DNA of 7,510 nucleotides from an uncultured bacterium (GTDB taxonomy: Bacteria > Methylomirabilota > Methylomirabilia > Rokubacteriales > CSP1-6). Positions within the stretch are counted from its first letter, which is position 1, and every line of letters starts with the position of its first letter. The translations under genes and the position numbers were made by a program. A model generated the notes under the pieces. It was not told the origin of the DNA, made no database searches, and saw only the letters and a list, made by a program, of their open reading frames with translations. Positions 5,693 through 7,510 of this stretch are shown piece by piece. The DNA is taken from the NCBI GenBank assembly GCA_946479205.1, contig CAMLFJ010000143.1:1-7510 (forward strand), in the 5' to 3' direction.

Positions 5693-5698
5693 GGGCCC
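5672..5698 (+). repeat. GGGGGCCC direct repeat flanking the -35 box
   Basis: GGGGGCCC occurs at 5672-5679 and again at 5691-5698, 19 bp start to start, one copy on each side of TTGACA. The second copy lies within the promoter spacer. Each copy contains the palindrome GGGCCC. In a GC-rich genome chance is quite possible. Confidence 0.3.
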
Positions 5699-5710
5699 AG
5701 AGCCTAGTGT
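5682..5710 (+). promoter_or_regulatory. Sigma-70-type promoter for the ABC transporter operon
   Basis: A perfect TTGACA (5682-5687) is followed by a 17-bp spacer and TAGTGT (5705-5710), which keeps the T-A and final T of the -10 consensus. The -10 ends six bases before the GTG at 5717, so the transcript would begin at or very near that codon. This is the best promoter in the window. If the true start were the later GTG at 5738, the leader would be about 20 bases. Confidence 0.6.
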
Positions 5711-5716
5711 TCCCCC

Positions 5717-6604
5717 GTGCAAGTCAGGTCCGAAGGGGTGCTCGGCACGACGGCCGTCGCGCCGCACCGGCTTCGATGGAGCCGCCAGCTCCGCCGCGTC
5801 ACCCACAGCGCCGTGGTCGTCGCGGGCGCGGTCTGCGTGGTCGGCATCGTGCTGGTGGCGGCGCTCGCCGGCTCCATCGCCCCACGCGATCCGGACGACC
5901 AGAACTTCGATCTGATCGAGGCCCGCCCGAGCGCCCAGGCCCTCTTCGGCACCGACCGCTTCGGGCGCGACGTGCTGAGCCGCGTGATCCACGGCACCCG
6001 CATCTCGCTCTACGTGGCGGTGACGTCGATCGCGGTGGCGATGGCGCTCGGGGGCATCCTCGGGCTCACCGCCGGCTACCTGGGCGGAGCCTGGGACAAC
6101 GTCATCAACCGGGTGCTCGACATCTTCTTCAGCATCCCCGGGCTGCTGCTCTCGGTCGGGGTGGCCGCGATGCGCGGCCCCGGCGTCAACAGCGCGGTGA
6201 TCGCGATCGCGGTGGTCTACGTGCCGCTCTTCGCCCGGGTCATGCGCGGGCCGGTGCTCGCCGAGCGGGAGAAGGAGTACGTGGAGGCCATTCGCGCGCT
6301 CGGGGCCACCCGCTGGGTGGTCGCGCTGAAGCACGTGCTGCCCAACGTGATCTCGCCCTTCGTCGTCCAGGGCACGGTGGCCCTCTCGCAGGCCATTCTC
6401 ATCGAAGCGTCGCTGAGCTACCTGGGCCTCTCCGCCCAGCCCCCTACCCCGTCCTGGGGCAACATGCTGAACGAGGGACGGACCTATCTCGAGACCGCGC
6501 CGTGGATCTCCGTCTTCCCGGGCATCGCGATCATGATCACGGTCCTCGCCTTCAATCTGCTGGGCGACGGCCTGCGCGATGTCCTCGACCCCGGCGCCCG
6601 CTGA
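5717..6604 (+). CDS. ABC transporter permease, DppC/OppC type
   Basis: This 295-residue inner-membrane permease belongs to the peptide/nickel/opine importer class. A first membrane helix at about 32-52 is followed by the periplasmic N-domain. Next comes the family hallmark FGTDRFGRDVLSRVIHGTR (77-95), then about five further helices. The cytoplasmic EAA loop that docks on the ATPase is clear at 187-210: EYVEAIRALGATRW, then K-H-V-L-P-N. The conserved SYLGLSAQPPTPSWG stretch (234-248) and the ending LLGDGLRDVLDP (281-292) are those of a complete DppC. The start is GTG with no ribosome binding site, but a TTGACA-N17-TAGTGT promoter ends six bases upstream, suggesting a leaderless mRNA. A GTG at 5738, with AGG nine bases ahead, is the alternative. 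It is first in its operon, with the binding-protein gene 22 bp downstream. Its DppB partner and ATPases are not in the window. The substrate cannot be read from a permease. Confidence 0.93.
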   Translation: MQVRSEGVLGTTAVAPHRLRWSRQLRRVTHSAVVVAGAVCVVGIVLVAALAGSIAPRDPDDQNFDLIEARPSAQALFGTDRFGRDVLSRVIHGTRISLYVAVTSIAVAMALGGILGLTAGYLGGAWDNVINRVLDIFFSIPGLLLSVGVAAMRGPGVNSAVIAIAVVYVPLFARVMRGPVLAEREKEYVEAIRALGATRWVVALKHVLPNVISPFVVQGTVALSQAILIEASLSYLGLSAQPPTPSWGNMLNEGRTYLETAPWISVFPGIAIMITVLAFNLLGDGLRDVLDPGAR

Positions 6605-6613
6605 TCCCGACAC

Positions 6614-6620
6614 AGGAGGA
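6614..6620 (+). promoter_or_regulatory. Strong ribosome binding site of the substrate-binding protein gene
   Basis: AGGAGGA lies six bases upstream of the ATG at 6627 in the 22-bp gap after the permease stop. It contrasts with the absence of any such site before the first gene of this operon. It would support higher synthesis of the binding protein than of the permease, as is usual for these importers. Confidence 0.8.
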
Positions 6621-6626
6621 ACGACC

Positions 6627-7510
6627 ATGCCCATCGACCACGGCTCACCCCGCTCCCACCTCAGCCGCCGCCAGCTCCTCAAGGCGGGCGGCCTCACGCT
6701 CGGCGCCCTCGCGGTCGGCCGTCGCGCCACCGCGCAGAGCCCGAAGCCGGGCGGCAGCCTGATTTCGGCGCAGGCCACCGAGGCCACCGGGCTCGACCCG
6801 CAGCTCGTCCCCGCGCTCTCCCGCAGCCGGCGCTCGCCCATGATGTACAGCCAGCTCGTGCGCTTCGACGAGAACATGACCCCGAATCCGGAGCTGGCCG
6901 AGTCGTGGGAGATCAGCAAGGACAGCCTCACCTGGACGTTCAAGCTCCGGCAGGGCGTGAAGTTCCACGACGGCCAGGAGCTGACCTCCGCGGACGTGAA
7001 GTTCACCTTCGACCGCCTCTTCGAGAAGTCCCCCGGCAAGTCCGACTTCATCGCGGTGGACAAGGTCGAGCCGGCCGGCAAGTACGCGGTGAAGTTCGTG
7101 ACCAAGGAGCCGTTCGCCGGGCTGCTCGCGGCCCTCGGCGGGTTCTGGGGCTTCATCATCAGCGAGGCGGGGATCAAGAAGCACGGCGATCTCAACAAGG
7201 CCGCGCTGGGGACCGGTCCCTTCATGCTCGAGGACTGGAAGGTGGAGCAGCAGCTCGTGCTGAAGAAGAACCCCTACTACTGGAAGAAGGGCCTGCCCTA
7301 CGTGGACGAGCTGGTGCTCCGGGTCATCCCCGACGAGGCCAACATCGTGGCCGCGCTCCGCACCGGGCAGATCCACCACGCCTTCATCGAGGACAACAAG
7401 AACTACAACCTCCTCAAGGACGAGAAGACCCTCACCGGCTACCGCAGCTCGCGCCTCGGCTACGACTACCTCAACATCACCGCGACCCGCGGGCCGCTCA
7501 AGGACGTGCG
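6627..7510 (+). CDS. ABC transporter substrate-binding protein, family 5 (3' end beyond window)
   Basis: The first 294 residues of a family-5 extracytoplasmic solute-binding protein (SBP_bac_5, DppA/OppA class) are visible. The frame is open to the right edge; full family members are about 500-550 residues. The N-terminus is a twin-arginine signal: SRRQLLK at 13-19, a moderately hydrophobic stretch to about 35, and cleavage near A-T-A-Q (34-37). The protein is thus exported folded. The class signature follows at about 90-125: LAESWEIS, LTWTFKLRQGVKFHDG (101-116) and the L-T-S-A-D-V segment. GTGPFMLEDW at 195-204 and N-P-Y-Y-W at 215-219 are typical as well. It would capture a peptide, opine, nickel complex or similar solute for the permease encoded 22 bp upstream. 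AGGAGGA at 6614-6620 lies six bases before the ATG, a near-perfect ribosome binding site. No cysteine follows the signal, so it is not a lipoprotein. Confidence 0.93.
   Translation, partial: MPIDHGSPRSHLSRRQLLKAGGLTLGALAVGRRATAQSPKPGGSLISAQATEATGLDPQLVPALSRSRRSPMMYSQLVRFDENMTPNPELAESWEISKDSLTWTFKLRQGVKFHDGQELTSADVKFTFDRLFEKSPGKSDFIAVDKVEPAGKYAVKFVTKEPFAGLLAALGGFWGFIISEAGIKKHGDLNKAALGTGPFMLEDWKVEQQLVLKKNPYYWKKGLPYVDELVLRVIPDEANIVAALRTGQIHHAFIEDNKNYNLLKDEKTLTGYRSSRLGYDYLNITATRGPLKDV

Noticed and set aside
5636..7225. 529-codon minus-strand open frame opposite the ABC permease and binding protein
   Set aside because: It spans two unmistakable plus-strand genes and their intergenic gap, and its product has the His/Arg/Asp-rich composition of an antisense shadow.

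Overview
This is a very GC-rich (about 70% by eye), densely coded bacterial window with eight protein genes on both strands. No RNA genes, CRISPR arrays, insertion sequences or phage-like genes were seen. The gene set is SnoaL/NTF2-like, MaoC, two MFS carriers, a secreted creatininase-like protein, a secreted YVTN beta-propeller and a Dpp/Opp-type ABC transporter. Together with the third-position G/C bias, this suggests an uncultured soil or sediment bacterium of the Rokubacteria/Methylomirabilota or deltaproteobacterial kind. That taxonomic guess is inference only.

Layout from left to right. At 1-88 there appears to be a divergent promoter region, with TTGACG hexamers facing away from each other. 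It probably drives an unseen gene to the left and a SnoaL/NTF2-fold protein to the right (89-649). After a 79-bp gap comes a same-strand cluster: an Fsr-like MFS transporter (729-1922), a MaoC-type hydratase/dehydratase (1945-2430) and an MCT/OFA-like MFS transporter (2462-3682). This could be a small uptake-and-catabolism unit for an organic acid or acyl compound. The second MFS gene runs tail-to-tail into the next gene, with a 27-bp coding overlap.

The minus-strand operon reads leftward from about 5620. It has a creatininase-family protein (4821-5618) followed 13 bp later by a YVTN beta-propeller protein (3656-4807). Both carry N-terminal signal peptides, so they are likely a co-expressed exported pair. 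Divergent from them, a plus-strand ABC importer operon starts with a DppC-type permease (5717-6604). It is followed by a Tat-exported family-5 substrate-binding protein (6627 to beyond the right edge). The partner permease and the ATPases are not in the window.

The most interesting signal is regulatory. Two genes at operon heads (89 and 5717) have a TTGAC(A/G)-N17-TAnnnT promoter whose -10 box ends only 6-7 bases before the start codon, and they have no Shine-Dalgarno sequence. This is the pattern expected of leaderless mRNAs. Three operon-internal genes (1945, 4807 minus, 6627) instead have strong purine-rich ribosome binding sites. Both divergent regions also share a geometry: outward-facing -35-like hexamers about 22-23 bp apart, embedded in perfect 8- to 10-bp inverted repeats. 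The protein genes themselves belong to recognisable families. The creatininase-like protein differs from the classical enzyme at several metal-ligand positions.
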